Shown: positions 35,790 through 46,083 of the stretch, in pieces
Layout: each line of letters opens with the position of its first letter
Position numbering within the stretch: the first letter of the stretch is position 1
Origin: Tretioscincus oriximinensis
Taxonomy: Eukaryota; Chordata; Lepidosauria; Squamata; Gymnophthalmidae
DNA length: 64,000 nucleotides
Assembly: GCA_022410635.1 (NCBI GenBank)
Contig: JAJVDF010000230.1
Coordinates: forward strand, 1,352,741-1,416,740
Reading direction: 5' to 3'
The notes under the pieces: model-generated
What the model saw: the letters and a program-made list of their open reading frames with translations, nothing else
Database searches by the model: none
Told to the model about the DNA's origin: nothing
Made by a program: the position numbers and the translations under genes

Positions 35790-36230
35790 TTTGTGCACGT
35801 GACGAGCTACAAAGCGCTACAAAGCTATATTCCGGAATATAACAATGGTGTGTCTGTGCACACATTACTTAATTCTCGTGATACGCAGCCGGCTCCACCG
35901 CGTTGTTTCAGCTGTGCCCTCCTTCCAGCCAGCCCTCCACCTGCTTTCCAGGGCTACTGCCTGGAGATCGGCTCGGCAAAGCAACGAGCAGGCCGTCATC
36001 GCTGTCAAATGGTTTGGCTGAGGCGAGGAGGAGGAAGTGGGGAGGTTGACAGGATGTCTCAATGCTGCTTGTTGCTTTGCCGAGCCGATCTCCAGGCAGC
36101 AGCCCCCAAAAGCAGATGGAGGGCTGGCTGGGCTTAGTAAAAGGTGGGCAGAATTCCCCACTGAAGAAATGAGGCGCTGCTTCCCTGTCATCTCTCCTCT
36201 CCTTCTCTCGCACCTAATGTGCACATGAAA
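35790..36230. mobile_element. Fold-back element with long inverted arms
   Basis: The arm at about 35926-35991 (CAGCCAGCCCTCCACCTGCT ... GAGATCGGCTCGGCAAAGCA) pairs with 36065-36131 (TGCTTTGCCGAGCCGATCTC ... GATGGAGGGCTGGCTG) over about 66 bp at high identity around a 73-bp spacer. The outer left part (GTGCACGTGACGAGC...TATATTCCGGAATATA...GTGTGTCTGTGCACAC) recurs at 56457-56545, and TGTGCAC also occurs near the right end (36218-36226). It is higher in GC than the surroundings. ORFs here come from the arms and are not genes. Confidence 0.65.
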
Positions 36231-37212
36231 ATGTTATACGATCAAAGGCATAACATGATTATATATTACCTCAAAATGTATGACTTTTTTTTTAATAATT
36301 GGTGTTTGTTGTGCTGACAATTATATTATTTAATAAACTGCAAATCAGCAACAGCAACCTTGAAACCTAGACAACTCCAAAACAATGTGTTTTTGCTTTC
36401 ATAACCTTTTCTGCTGTTTTATTACAGCATCATGACAACAACCTTGCTAAGACCATAACATAACTACTCTATCAGCGTCCAAGATCAGTCTTCCAAGAAA
36501 TATGCGTCATTTGTGATGCTGGTTTCATACAGTTTCATTTTAAGCTATATATCTGATCTGATTTTTCAACATGATACTTAGCTAATGCATAAAAAAATGG
36601 AATGCATCTCTTGGACTTTTCAATTATCATCAAGTAGTGCTCTAAACAAAATTATTAAAGCATGATAAAAATGTTCACTAAGAAAAAATCTGTAATTATA
36701 TGACACATAAATCTGCCTATCAATAGTATATAGAACATACTGGATTGGAAGTAGAAGCTAGAGGACTATGTGTCCATGCCGCCATTAGTACCACTGAGGA
36801 TTCTGGGGGTATGGATTTCTCAAGATATTAAGGAGCCCAATCCACCTTTGATGTAACCCCAAAGAACTATTGCCACAAATCAACCATTACAATGCTAGCT
36901 GAAGCCTGATTTAGCAAGGCTGCTCATAAATTCTTATAAGTTAGTAGTAGCCATTGTTGGGTTACAGCCTGAGGATGCTTACTTATTCCACTATCCTATA
37001 CTATAAAACCCAAACGAGCTGGCAGACCCTGATGTCATTTTGCATACAGTCCACTGAAAGGGCTCCAGCACAAGACAGTGATCTTACTGCCGTCCCCTGT
37101 GATGCCAGAGGCTGCTGTGATTGCAGGAGGAGCAATCAGCACCAGTGCCTTCCAAATTGGCTTGCCAGCAGGGGGCAAAAGTCCCATCCCTGTCTCCTGC
37201 GCTACCCCCCAC

Positions 37213-37580
37213 CTGTCTGGGATGGAGGGGTAGGCAGGGATAAGTGGGAGGGCCAATCGCAGCAGCTTTGTCGCCCGTGTTCCTGCCTCCCCCCTCCTTT
37301 CCGGGGTAGGCCAAATCCCCGGGCTCCATTACTGGGAGCATCAGAGGGTTTTTGAGTGTCTCCCAGTAAAGGACACTGAAGCCTCGGACTTACCCAGGGA
37401 CAGAGGGGGAAGGCATGGACAAGTGCTGGGGTAATTGCGGCAGGTGCATCACTTTTACCGCCTGCTCTTGCCTCCTACCTCCATCCTGAAGTAGGTCTGG
37501 GGCTCCAGCCTCCATTACTGAAAGCACGAAACTTTGGGTGCTCCCAGTAATGGAGCCTGGAGATTCGGCCTACTCACACT
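37213..37580. repeat. Tandem duplication of a roughly 180-bp unit with internal hairpins
   Basis: Unit A (about 37213-37394) and unit B (about 37395-37580) share GGGA[T/C][G/A]GAGGGG[T/G]A[G/A]GCA[G/T]GGA, then TGCCTCC..CCTCC near the middle, GTAGG..., CTCCATTACTG and a closing CCTCGGACTTAC / TTCGGCCTACTCAC. In each unit CCATTACTGGGAGCA or CCATTACTGAAAGCA is followed by its complement (CTCCCAGTAAAGG or TGCTCCCAGTAATGG), making a hairpin. The units are diverged, so the duplication is not recent. Upstream 37030-37212 has the same C-rich style and may be a third, worn unit. Confidence 0.6.
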
Positions 37581-37789
37581 CTCCTTCCCTCCTCTGGTTT
37601 ACCCACTCTGGAAGGGTATATTGCAGAATGATCCTATCTTCAGTTCTTTCCATAGCCATATTGTTAGGCTATGCATTCTGTGGTCCTAATTGTTTTGGAA
37701 GCATAAGATTTATTTGGCTTTGAGGATATTATTCTTTGTTTCCTCATTTGTTTTTTGTTTTTGAGTAAAGGTGATAAACCAGAGGAATA

Positions 37790-37931
37790 AAAGATGATGA
37801 GTTCTTCTTTGTTGTAAATCTTCAAAGAGAAGTTGGACAGCTATCTGTCTGGGATGGTTTAGTGGATCTTGCATTGGACTGGATGTTGGACTCCACATCT
37901 CCTTCCAACTCTGTGATTTTATGGTTCTAAT
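37790..37931 (+). mobile_element. CR1 LINE 3' end
   Basis: Encodes a FKEKLDSYLSGMV-like end, then GACTGGATGTTGGACTCCAC, ATCTCCTTCCAACTCTGTGA and TTTTATGGTTCT. This is the classic CR1 3' terminus with its ATTCTATG-like octamer, as also seen at 46000-46083. Confidence 0.8.
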
Positions 37932-38032
37932 AAAGGGGTTAAATAACATGCCCTCACAAGGTTATACAAATGATATTCTAGAAAAAAATGTGTAGAGACA
38001 TAGAACAACAAGAATATTGTATTTATTCATAA

Positions 38033-38434
38033 GAGAAGAAGAAAAAGGGAGGGAGGGAGGAAAGAAGGGAGGAAGAGGGGGTGGATGAAAAGGAAGAACA
38101 AAGGAAAGAAGGAATGAAAGATAGAAGGGAAGAAAAATAAAGAAGAAAAGAAAGGAAAATTGAAAGAAAGAACAAAAGAAAGAAGCAGCTAGTGAAAGGG
38201 GGATGGGAGGGACAAGAGAGGGATGAAGTGGGTGGGACATGAATGGTAACAAAAGGGAGAAGAGAAGAAGAAAACAAGAAGAGAAGAATGAGAAGGAGAG
38301 AAGAAGAAGAGGAGGAGAAGGAGAAGAAAATAATTAAAAAACAAGAAAAGATAATAATAAAACAAAAGAGAAGCAGAAGAAGAAGGAGGAGGAGGAAGAG
38401 GAGGAGGAGAAAAAGAAAAAAAATGGAAAAAAAA
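38033..38434. repeat. Purine-rich tract (about 400 bp)
   Basis: Almost continuous A/G on the + strand (GAAGAAGAAAAAGGGAGGGA, GGAGGAAGAGGAGGAGG and similar) with scattered T and C. Not a clean microsatellite. It begins next to ATTTATTCATAAGAGAAG and ends at the hairpin 38436-38495. Long ORFs on both strands here are low-complexity artefacts. Confidence 0.9.
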
Positions 38435-38435
38435 A

Positions 38436-38495
38436 TAAGCCCACTGCCTTAGGGAGAACAATAGAGCCCACTATATCCCTAAGGCAGTGGGCTTA
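38436..38495. other. Perfect 20-bp inverted repeat with 20-nt loop
   Basis: TAAGCCCACTGCCTTAGGGA (38436-38455) and TCCCTAAGGCAGTGGGCTTA (38476-38495) are exact reverse complements. The loop GAACAATAGAGCCCACTATA contains a partial repeat of the arm (AGCCCACT). Transcribed either way it would fold into a stable 60-nt hairpin. It could be the head of an unknown element whose purine-rich tail precedes it, or a chance local inversion; a precursor RNA role is speculative. Confidence 0.85.
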
Positions 38496-39080
38496 ATTCC
38501 ATTAGTTCTTAGATATTCTTGAATAAAGCATGGATATTACACTTTTATTCCAGAATATCCAACTGCAGCCCACTAGGTAATGCCAGAATGCAGTCCTAGT
38601 TTTCATTATTCTGTCAACTAATAATGCTACAAGCATTTGTCATAGTTAAGTTTTAAATCTGTATGTAGCTGTGCACTTGTCTTTTGGAGATGGAGGAAAT
38701 TTTAAGTGTTTAATCTTATTGTTTTCTATATGAATGTTAAAAACAATGAATTAAAATGCCTTTTATCATGATTCACACAGAAATGGAGCACCACATTCTT
38801 CTGCCTATAAAGAATTGAATTGTGATAAGACCAAACTACGGTACAGGCTCCCATATCATGATACCATTCCAGGTCAGAGAAATCTACTGGGCTTGGCACA
38901 AGGATTTTCTCTCATGTTGATTAAAGAAACAGAAAATAAAAAGTCGTTATGGTAAAATCAAGCATTCCATCACCATAACAAAATAAACACTCAGCATTCA
39001 GTTTCAAGAATTCATCATGATATAAACTTCGTCCAGAGATACAACTCAGACAGTAAATAAGGCAACACATTCAATTGGCT

Positions 39081-39097
39081 GTGTGTGTGTGTGTGTG
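39081..39097. repeat. (GT)n microsatellite
   Basis: Uninterrupted GT repeat of 17 bases. Confidence 0.9.
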
Positions 39098-42000
39098 ACA
39101 CAGAAAAAGAAAATCTCTCAGCCTCTTTACATTTCTTTTAAAAAATAACATGCTGCTTTCAGTTTTATCCTAAAATCTTAATAACATCTAGATTTATGAA
39201 TGGAACTATGTGAGAAAAAAACCCAAACAAACCCCTGGTGGGGTGGATGAGGTATAAATCAAAGAGGAAAATAAAGTAAAGAATTCAAATTCAGCCCAGA
39301 AGACCTGGTCTAAGCCAGAAATTTTTTTGCCCTCATCATAAGCTTTTGTAGATCATTTACAAAACTTGTAATATAACACTTGACTGAACTGTGTTTGTTC
39401 TAATATCCCACCAAGCCCTTTCCGCTGCTCATTCCAGCAAAAACAGCATTTTCCACAGCACCAAATTACTGTATTTAGAACCAGGTCAACACGTATCCAG
39501 GCAGAGTGGTAGGAGGTTTGTAATCAATCTGAATCCCCAGAAAATTCAAAACTTCAGTTTGATGTTGAATCAAATCTGCAGGATTCTAACCAAACTTCTA
39601 TTCTCTTTGTTCATGCTAAACTGGTTCAAAGAAGCTGGTTTAGTACTCTTCGTTGAAATCAATGGGATTCTTTTGATTTGTAAAATATGTGGAGATAGTT
39701 GTGTCTCTTTGCTGTTGACTACTGGGCTGCTGAAAATAAGTATTTTAAAAAATATCATTAAAGGAGACCAGAAATATAATGCCCACAGGGGAGTGTGTGT
39801 GCGTGCATGTTGTGTATGTGTGATCAAACTGATTCATAAAACAATTTCACTGAATTATAGTTCTAATTCTGTCACATAAATCAGCAAATCTTTAAATTTG
39901 TTTGCCTTGGCTGGACATAGTTTTAAAATAATTACATCAGCCAAGTTACCTTGTAATCTATTATTAGATTTTACTGTATTACACTGATAATTGCTAAAAA
40001 CCTCCTGTTTTTTTACACTATTTTTAAAAAATGTCAAATTCTTCAGAAAGGTACAAACGTACAAAAGAGGGAAAGATACATCACCCTAAAAGAGAGAAAA
40101 ATCTTGCAGAATACAGATCACCCCTCCTTTTATCCTGTCAACTTACTAGAATATTAATGTCCTAAGATGAGTTTTCTAGAAAACGTAAGATAAGGAGCTG
40201 GAATCTGGCTGAGTTTAAATGAGTTGTTACCTAGTACAGTATTTGAAAATTAATGTTATACAGATGTATGAATAAAATTTATTATTTTTGAAAATCAGTG
40301 AACATTGATAGCTGGTTCTGATTAAATAAAATGAAAACAGAGCATGTGATCATAAGAGTAACAAGAATAGAAACTGTTGAATGGCGTATTAGCCCTATGA
40401 TATTACTCAAAAGATCTCATTTTACAGATGGATCAGATGAAGCACTGGAGTGAGTCACAGTGTCAAGGGACAATATCTCAGAGCCACAATTAGTAATGTG
40501 CAGTTTCTGTGTATTTTCCTGTTCTTTGTTAATAGCTTTTTCAGTGAAAAGATTACTGATCACTTTCTACCTTTGATCATAAATGACTACATATGAATTC
40601 CAATGTATTTATCATGTTTGAGGATGCAAAAGCATCACACGGTCATATAAATGACTAATATTCAGTGACTAACCTCTTTAGTGTGGAGTTAACTGAATTT
40701 TCAAAGAATGTGCTTTGATTTATGAGCTATGTAAAGTTACCTTCCTCTTGCTCAACTTAGCATTCTGCATTTTGCAGTTATTTACATGTCATGCCTGATA
40801 TGTTGTTATGAACCTTGGGAGGCCCTGAGCAAAGTTTGCTTTTTAAAATATTCACCCAGGTATGGAATTCCTTGTGTATTATAAATGAACTTTTAAAAGC
40901 TTATTGATTTTTCCTCCTTAGGATGGTTTTTTCTGGGGGGGGGGTTACTGTATTTAGAAGTTTAAACATGGACACAATTTAAAAGGTAAACCTGAAAGTA
41001 ACTTAAAATGATAAATGATAGCCCTTCACCTCGTCTTGAAGCTTCATTCTTGACATGTCAAAATTAGGGTCACCACCATTTTGGAGCATGTGGACATATT
41101 TTGAAAGTTTATGATATACTTGGAGTATCCCGCAAGGCTTGCATCTTTCCCCAAAATAATGAAAAGGGAGATGAATAACTATGAATACTGAAGAGACCTT
41201 CAGAGGCATCCTTGAGCCACTACATCCCTCACTTGTGGCCACCTACAGGGAGGAAATGGGTGATATGAGGTGGTTGGGGACATGATCTGTAGAACCTATA
41301 GTAGAGAGGATTCAGAATCTCTAAAAGAGATTCTGGTGTAAAATTTGTCAATGGATCCATTATTCTTATGGATGACCCTGCCTTCATTAATGACCAATGA
41401 TACAGTTCATGTTAGTTTTATTAATGGAAAATAAGTTTATAGAGAAAAAGAATATTTTTTGTTGATCCACTACTAAAAGTTATATCATGGATGGACATCT
41501 TGAAATTGTAGCTGACTCTTGATGTTTCTGGAGATATAAGCCAGTTTCTAATGTGTCTCTGATTTCAGGGCTGAGCAATACTATGATAATTGGATCTCTT
41601 CCCTTCTCCACTGACAATGAAGAGATTCACTTTTGCCCACAAAGAGCCTAGTTACATACAACTCTGATCTCATCCAAATCCAGAAGGCACATACAATGTG
41701 AAGGCATTTGTCCAACATGCTTGTGTATTTGTTACACTAAAACAACCTTCCATGGCTGCATCCTGTGCTTTAGCTATATATTTTTATGTATTAAGTACTT
41801 AGTGGGTTGGACTATTGAATTTGTGTTACAGTTACAGCTCTTTTAATTCCAGTTACATCTCTATTAGACCCAAAATACTTAAGTGACTTCCATTGCACAG
41901 ATAAAGAGTTGGAGGGATGGGTTGCTTTTGTTGTTTTTATATTGATTTTTTTTAATCTCACCTGTATATTTTTATACTCTTTTTTGCAATCTGGAATTTG

Positions 42001-42324
42001 TTCATTTTTCCTTTGCTGTTTTTATTTTGGATTTGGGTCTTTATTGTTACATCCTGACAGGGTCAAGAGTCCATTTGGAAGCTGAATTTCTGTACATTTG
42101 ACTCACCAGGTTATTACACAAACCAGCAGATTGCAGGTTTTAAAGATGATTATCTGGATCAGTGGTTTAACAGGAAAATCAACTGTTAAAATGCTATATT
42201 GAATTATGGTGAAAAGGCTGTGATGTGTCAATAGTTCTGGTGAGAAATTGTGAGGGTAAGAGGTGAGGGGATCTGATATTGACAGCTATCTATCCAATAG
42301 CATTTGGGAGATGAACTACTGGAC

Positions 42325-42577
42325 TTCCTTAGACAAGTTTATGGACACCAAGGGTCTAGATGGCTGCTAGGATGGATGTCTGGATGCTGCCTCCGGTGTG
42401 GAGCAGCAGGCAGTATTCCAGAAATACGATTTGCAGGGAGTCGAGTACAGGTGCATATTTTGCCTTTTTCTGTTCAGGATGCTCAGGTGCATCTGGTGGG
42501 CTTCTGTGTGAGACAGATTATTTGCCTAGACGGGCTCTGGCTCAATACAGTATGGCTCTTATGTTCTTATGTTCTCT
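42325..42577 (+). mobile_element. CR1-like LINE 3' fragment
   Basis: The LDKFMDTKGLDGC-like end, TGCCTCCGGTGTGGAGCAGC and a 3'UTR finishing TATGGCTCTTATGTTCTTATG match 4690-4946. 5'-truncated. Confidence 0.85.
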
Positions 42578-43233
42578 TGACAACTAGCAAACAAAATGGC
42601 AGATGGGAAAATCAGAAAATCTTGCTTGTCAGTATGACAAAACACATTAAAACCAGTAAGAGGATAAACCAGATTATCAGGAATAAGCATGTCTTTTGTG
42701 CATACATCCCATGTCTGATTCTTCACTAACCTTCATTTGAAGAATCTTGTCAGTGTTCTGACTGACTGCACAGTCTGTTGTCCTCCAGTTCTTTACACTT
42801 TTGTGCTCCATTGCAAAAACAGAACTTCTATGTATTCTGCATTCTAAAACCAGAATTCCAGAACTGTTTCTCCTCATCCTTTGACCATTTCCATGCCTTT
42901 TCTCTGTACCAGATTTTTCTTTATATAATATTTGCTATTCCTTTCTATTTTTGTTCTATCTCTGCTAATTTCTTGTTTCCACACGCAACTAGCCAAGTGG
43001 AAGCTTAAAAACATTAAGTACTAATTCACATCAGTGTAACTCTTTATTATTTGAAATCCAAAGGTAAAGATCTGTTCCCTGAGAAACAATTGGCCCAACC
43101 ATCTAGGGGAGTTCAAGAGGAAACACCTTCTTACACTTCCCTGAAACACCCCTATTTACAATTGAAGGATATGAGTACAACCAAAACTAAACATGCTTTG
43201 AAAGAACCAGTGTGCTTTTCCTGGGGGGGGGGG

Positions 43234-43296
43234 NNNNNNNNNNNNNNNNNNNNNNNNNNNNNNNNNNNNNNNNNNNNNNNNNNNNNNNNNNNNNNN
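43234..43296. other. Assembly gap (63 N) between G-runs
   Basis: The N run is preceded by eleven Gs and followed by GGGGAGGGGAGGGGAG. Probably a G-rich simple repeat that could not be resolved. The ORFs spanning it are meaningless. Confidence 0.97.
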
Positions 43297-43589
43297 GGGG
43301 AGGGGAGGGGAGCACTTTGCAGAAAGTGCAGATTCCATGGAAAAGTCTCTAAATTAGAAATGAAAACTCATATTGAATTATGGGAATTGCAACTCAGAAA
43401 CATCTGGAAAACTATTGTTGAGCACTCCTGTTCTACTATAAACACAATAAGAACTGAACCACACCCACATCTCAGGAACAGATAATATAACTGCTTATTA
43501 GATGTATGCAAAATGCTACTTCAGATGGCTTTGCAAATGTTATTTCATAGCCTGGAAGGAATGAACTTTATAGGACCATACAGTGATTG

Positions 43590-43755
43590 TAATGTATATC
43601 TTTTACCTCTTTTACCTGGCCTTTGGCTGAAGAAATGTCCCACTTTTAAATATTGTTTTATACTGTTTTAATTTTGTAGTGATTTTTTACTGTTTTGGCT
43701 GCCCTGAGACCTTCGGGTATAGGGCGGGGTATAAGTATAAATAAATAAATATCTT
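43590..43755 (+). mobile_element. L2-type LINE 3' end
   Basis: Reads ACCTGGCCTTTGGCTGAAG, then a T-rich 3'UTR, TGCCCTGAGACCTTCGGGTA, AGGGCGGGGTATAAGTATAA and an AAATAAATAAAT tail. This is the reference for the L2 3' terminus in this window. Confidence 0.85.
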
Positions 43756-43902
43756 TATTTAATCTGTTTTCTTTTATTCCATACAGAGCAGCTTGTTGTG
43801 TTTTCTCCGAAGCTGTAGCAAGTTATTAATCATTTTGCTAGTCCTTTCCTACACTTTTTGCAACTATGGAATGTCCTTCTGTGAGCTACTCACTAGTCAC
43901 AT

Positions 43903-44272
43903 CTAAAGAAACGCCTTCTCCCATATGAGCCTGCTCGTGCCCTAAGATCTGCAGGGGAGGCCCTCCTGACTGTACCACCACCCTCAGTGGCAGAGAGGGT
44001 GGGAATCCGAAATAGGGCCTTCTCTGTGGCAGCCCCCAGACTATGGAATAGTCTCCCCCTTGAGGTGCGTCAATCACCATCCGTGTGCACTTTCAGAAAA
44101 TGCTTAAAGACGTACCTCTTTGGCCTGGCCTTTGGCTAGAAAACTACTGTCTCCTGCTCCTTTTTAGAAAAGGCTGTTTTTAATGTGTTAAAATGATGGT
44201 TCTATTGTTAACCGCCCTGAGACCTACGGGTAAAGGGTGGTATAAAAATGTAAATAAATAAATAAATAAACA
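43903..44272 (+). pseudogene. L2-type LINE ORF2 C-terminus and 3'UTR
   Basis: Nearly collinear with 30050-30417: ACGCCTTCTCCCATATGAGC, VPPPSVAERVG, RAFSVAAPRLWNSLPLEVRQ and TFRKCLKTYLFGLAFG, then TTGTTAACCGCCCTGAGACC and an AAATAAATAAAT tail. Truncated at the 5' side. The two copies are similar enough to suggest the same, rather young subfamily. Confidence 0.9.
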
Positions 44273-45077
44273 AACTCCCATGTTTAGCCACTATCTGGCA
44301 TCAGCAAAGCCTTTGAACTTCACAGAAAATATATTACATGTTTGTAGCAAGGATATGAGACTAGTTTTTTTCCTGGTTTAATCCAGTTCTTCAGGATTAA
44401 AGATGGATTCAAAGTATGTGTTGGAATAGCACCTTGGGAATTCTTGCTGAAGGTTTCGGTGGACACAACCTTCAATGTGTCAGTAAATGAATCCCTCAAA
44501 ACAGCATTTTAAGAATTATGGTGATATAATTGCAATATAACTACAATTTTGTCTCTAGAAAGACAATTATAGAAAATGAAGTTGTAGAAAAGGAGCAGGT
44601 TCCATGTTTGCAATGTAACATAGGAAACATTGTGTTTTGGAGTCAGGAAACAGTTGCTTTACCACAGGAGTAACTGCTGTTTTTAAGTCAACAAAATATT
44701 TGTGTGGAGGAAAGAGTGATCCTGGAGGCTCAGATGTAATGAAGTGGGATGACTGGAAGAGCATTTCCCCCCACAAAGCACAGTAAGCTACGAGGAAAGG
44801 AAAAATGATGCAGGCTGAGTTACTGGCTCAGTTTTAAGAAAGAGAGAATGTATAGTGCTATACATGCAAATATCTGGGGTTCAGAGTTGCCCTTTGCTAG
44901 TAGCTTTTTGTTGATTTGGTGTATCCACCTTTGGATTCATAGTAAAAACAGTGAAGCAGTGACAGGGACAACTGGTAAAACAACAACAGTGTGTGACAGT
45001 AGGGGAGAAACTGTTTCCTCAGTCAAAGGTCAGGGCAAAAAGGTATGTCTTCAAAGATTTTCTAAAGACCTGCAATG

Positions 45078-45345
45078 AAGCAGCCTGTCGTACCGTAAGG
45101 GGAATATCATCCCCAAAGTCTAGGGGACACTAAAAAGGCCTGATCCCAGGTTTTCACATTCCATTCCATTGAAAGTGGTGGAACAATCGGGAGGACTTCC
45201 TCTTAGGGGAAAGCAGATCTTAGGACATAGAGTGATTGTTATTGGAGAAGGTGATTATTTCGCTATTTAGGGCCCAAGTAATGTAAAGCCTTGTAAATTA
45301 GTCTTAGCACCTTCAACTAGGCTAAGTAGCAATTTGAATTTGTCC
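45078..45345 (+). repeat. Unclassified interspersed repeat
   Basis: The text CCCCAAAGTCTAGGGGACACTAAAAAGGCC ... GGGCCCAAGTAATGTAAAGCCTTGTAAATTAGTCTTAGCACCTT has the form of a repeat I recall from many squamate sequences (CCAAAGTCTGGG...AAGGCCCTG...GGGCTTTATAGGTTAAAACCAGCACCTT). The class is not certain. It directly precedes a CR1 copy. Confidence 0.4.
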
Positions 45346-45387
45346 TGATGCCCTTCTGTAGAAACAAACTGGGTGTTTTTTTTAATG

Positions 45388-46083
45388 AAAATAGGACATA
45401 TAGAATGGGAGGAATATGTCTGAGCAGCAGCATAGGTGAAAAGGACCAGGGTGTATTGGTAGATCACAGCCTAAACATGAGTCAACAGTGTGAAGCAGCT
45501 GCAAGAAAAGGCAAACACAATCTTGAAGTGTATTAAGCGAAACATAGAATCTCAATCACGTGAAGTAATTGTTCCTCTCTACAGTACTTTGGTACGACCA
45601 CACTTGGAATACTGTGTTCAGTTCTGGGGGCCCCAATTTAAAAAGGATATTGATAAACTAGAGCAAATTCAAAAGAGAGTTACAAGGATGGTGTGTGGAC
45701 TGGAAACCATATCCTATGAGGAACGGTTAAAGAGAAGACTGAGAGGAGATCCGATAGCTGTCTACAAATTTCTGAAGGGCTGTCACAGAACAGAGGGATC
45801 AGCATTGTTCTCATTAGCACATGGAAGGACTAGAAACAATGGGACGAACCTGCAAGGGAATAGATTTAGATTAGATATCAGAAAAAACTTTCTAACAGCA
45901 AGGGTGAAAAACCAGTGGAACAGTTTGCCACAGGAGGTGGTGAGTTCGCCTTTGCTGGAAGTCTTTAAACAAAGACTGGACAGTCATCTGTCTGGGAAGA
46001 TTTAATGAATCCTGCATTGAGCAAGGGATTGGACCCGATGACCCTGGAGGTCCCTTCCAACTCTATATTCTATGATTCTAGGA
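45388..46083 (+). pseudogene. CR1 LINE ORF2 3' portion
   Basis: Frames 45348-45536 (NRTYRMGGICLSSSIGEKD) and 45490-46005 (VIVPLYSTLVRPHLEYCVQF ... SPLLEVFKQRLDSHLSGKI) cover the C-terminal half of a CR1 ORF2 protein, with one frameshift near 45500. The 3'UTR ends GGTCCCTTCCAACTCTATATTCTATGATTCTA, the canonical CR1 terminus. This is a different subfamily from the TTCTTATG-ended CR1-like copies. The second frame is open for 171 codons, so the copy is moderately young. The RT core is missing. Confidence 0.92.

Noticed and set aside
35793..36224. Overlapping ORFs of 101-119 codons on both strands, with similar peptides on + and -
   Set aside because: The similarity is caused by the inverted arms of the fold-back; there is no protein family match.
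38023..38461. Several ORFs on both strands rich in Arg/Glu/Lys or Ser/Phe/Leu
   Set aside because: Artefacts of the purine-rich tract.
39391..39879. 162-codon + strand ORF
   Set aside because: Ends over a GT-rich repeat; no domain recognised and no exon signals that fit a neighbour.
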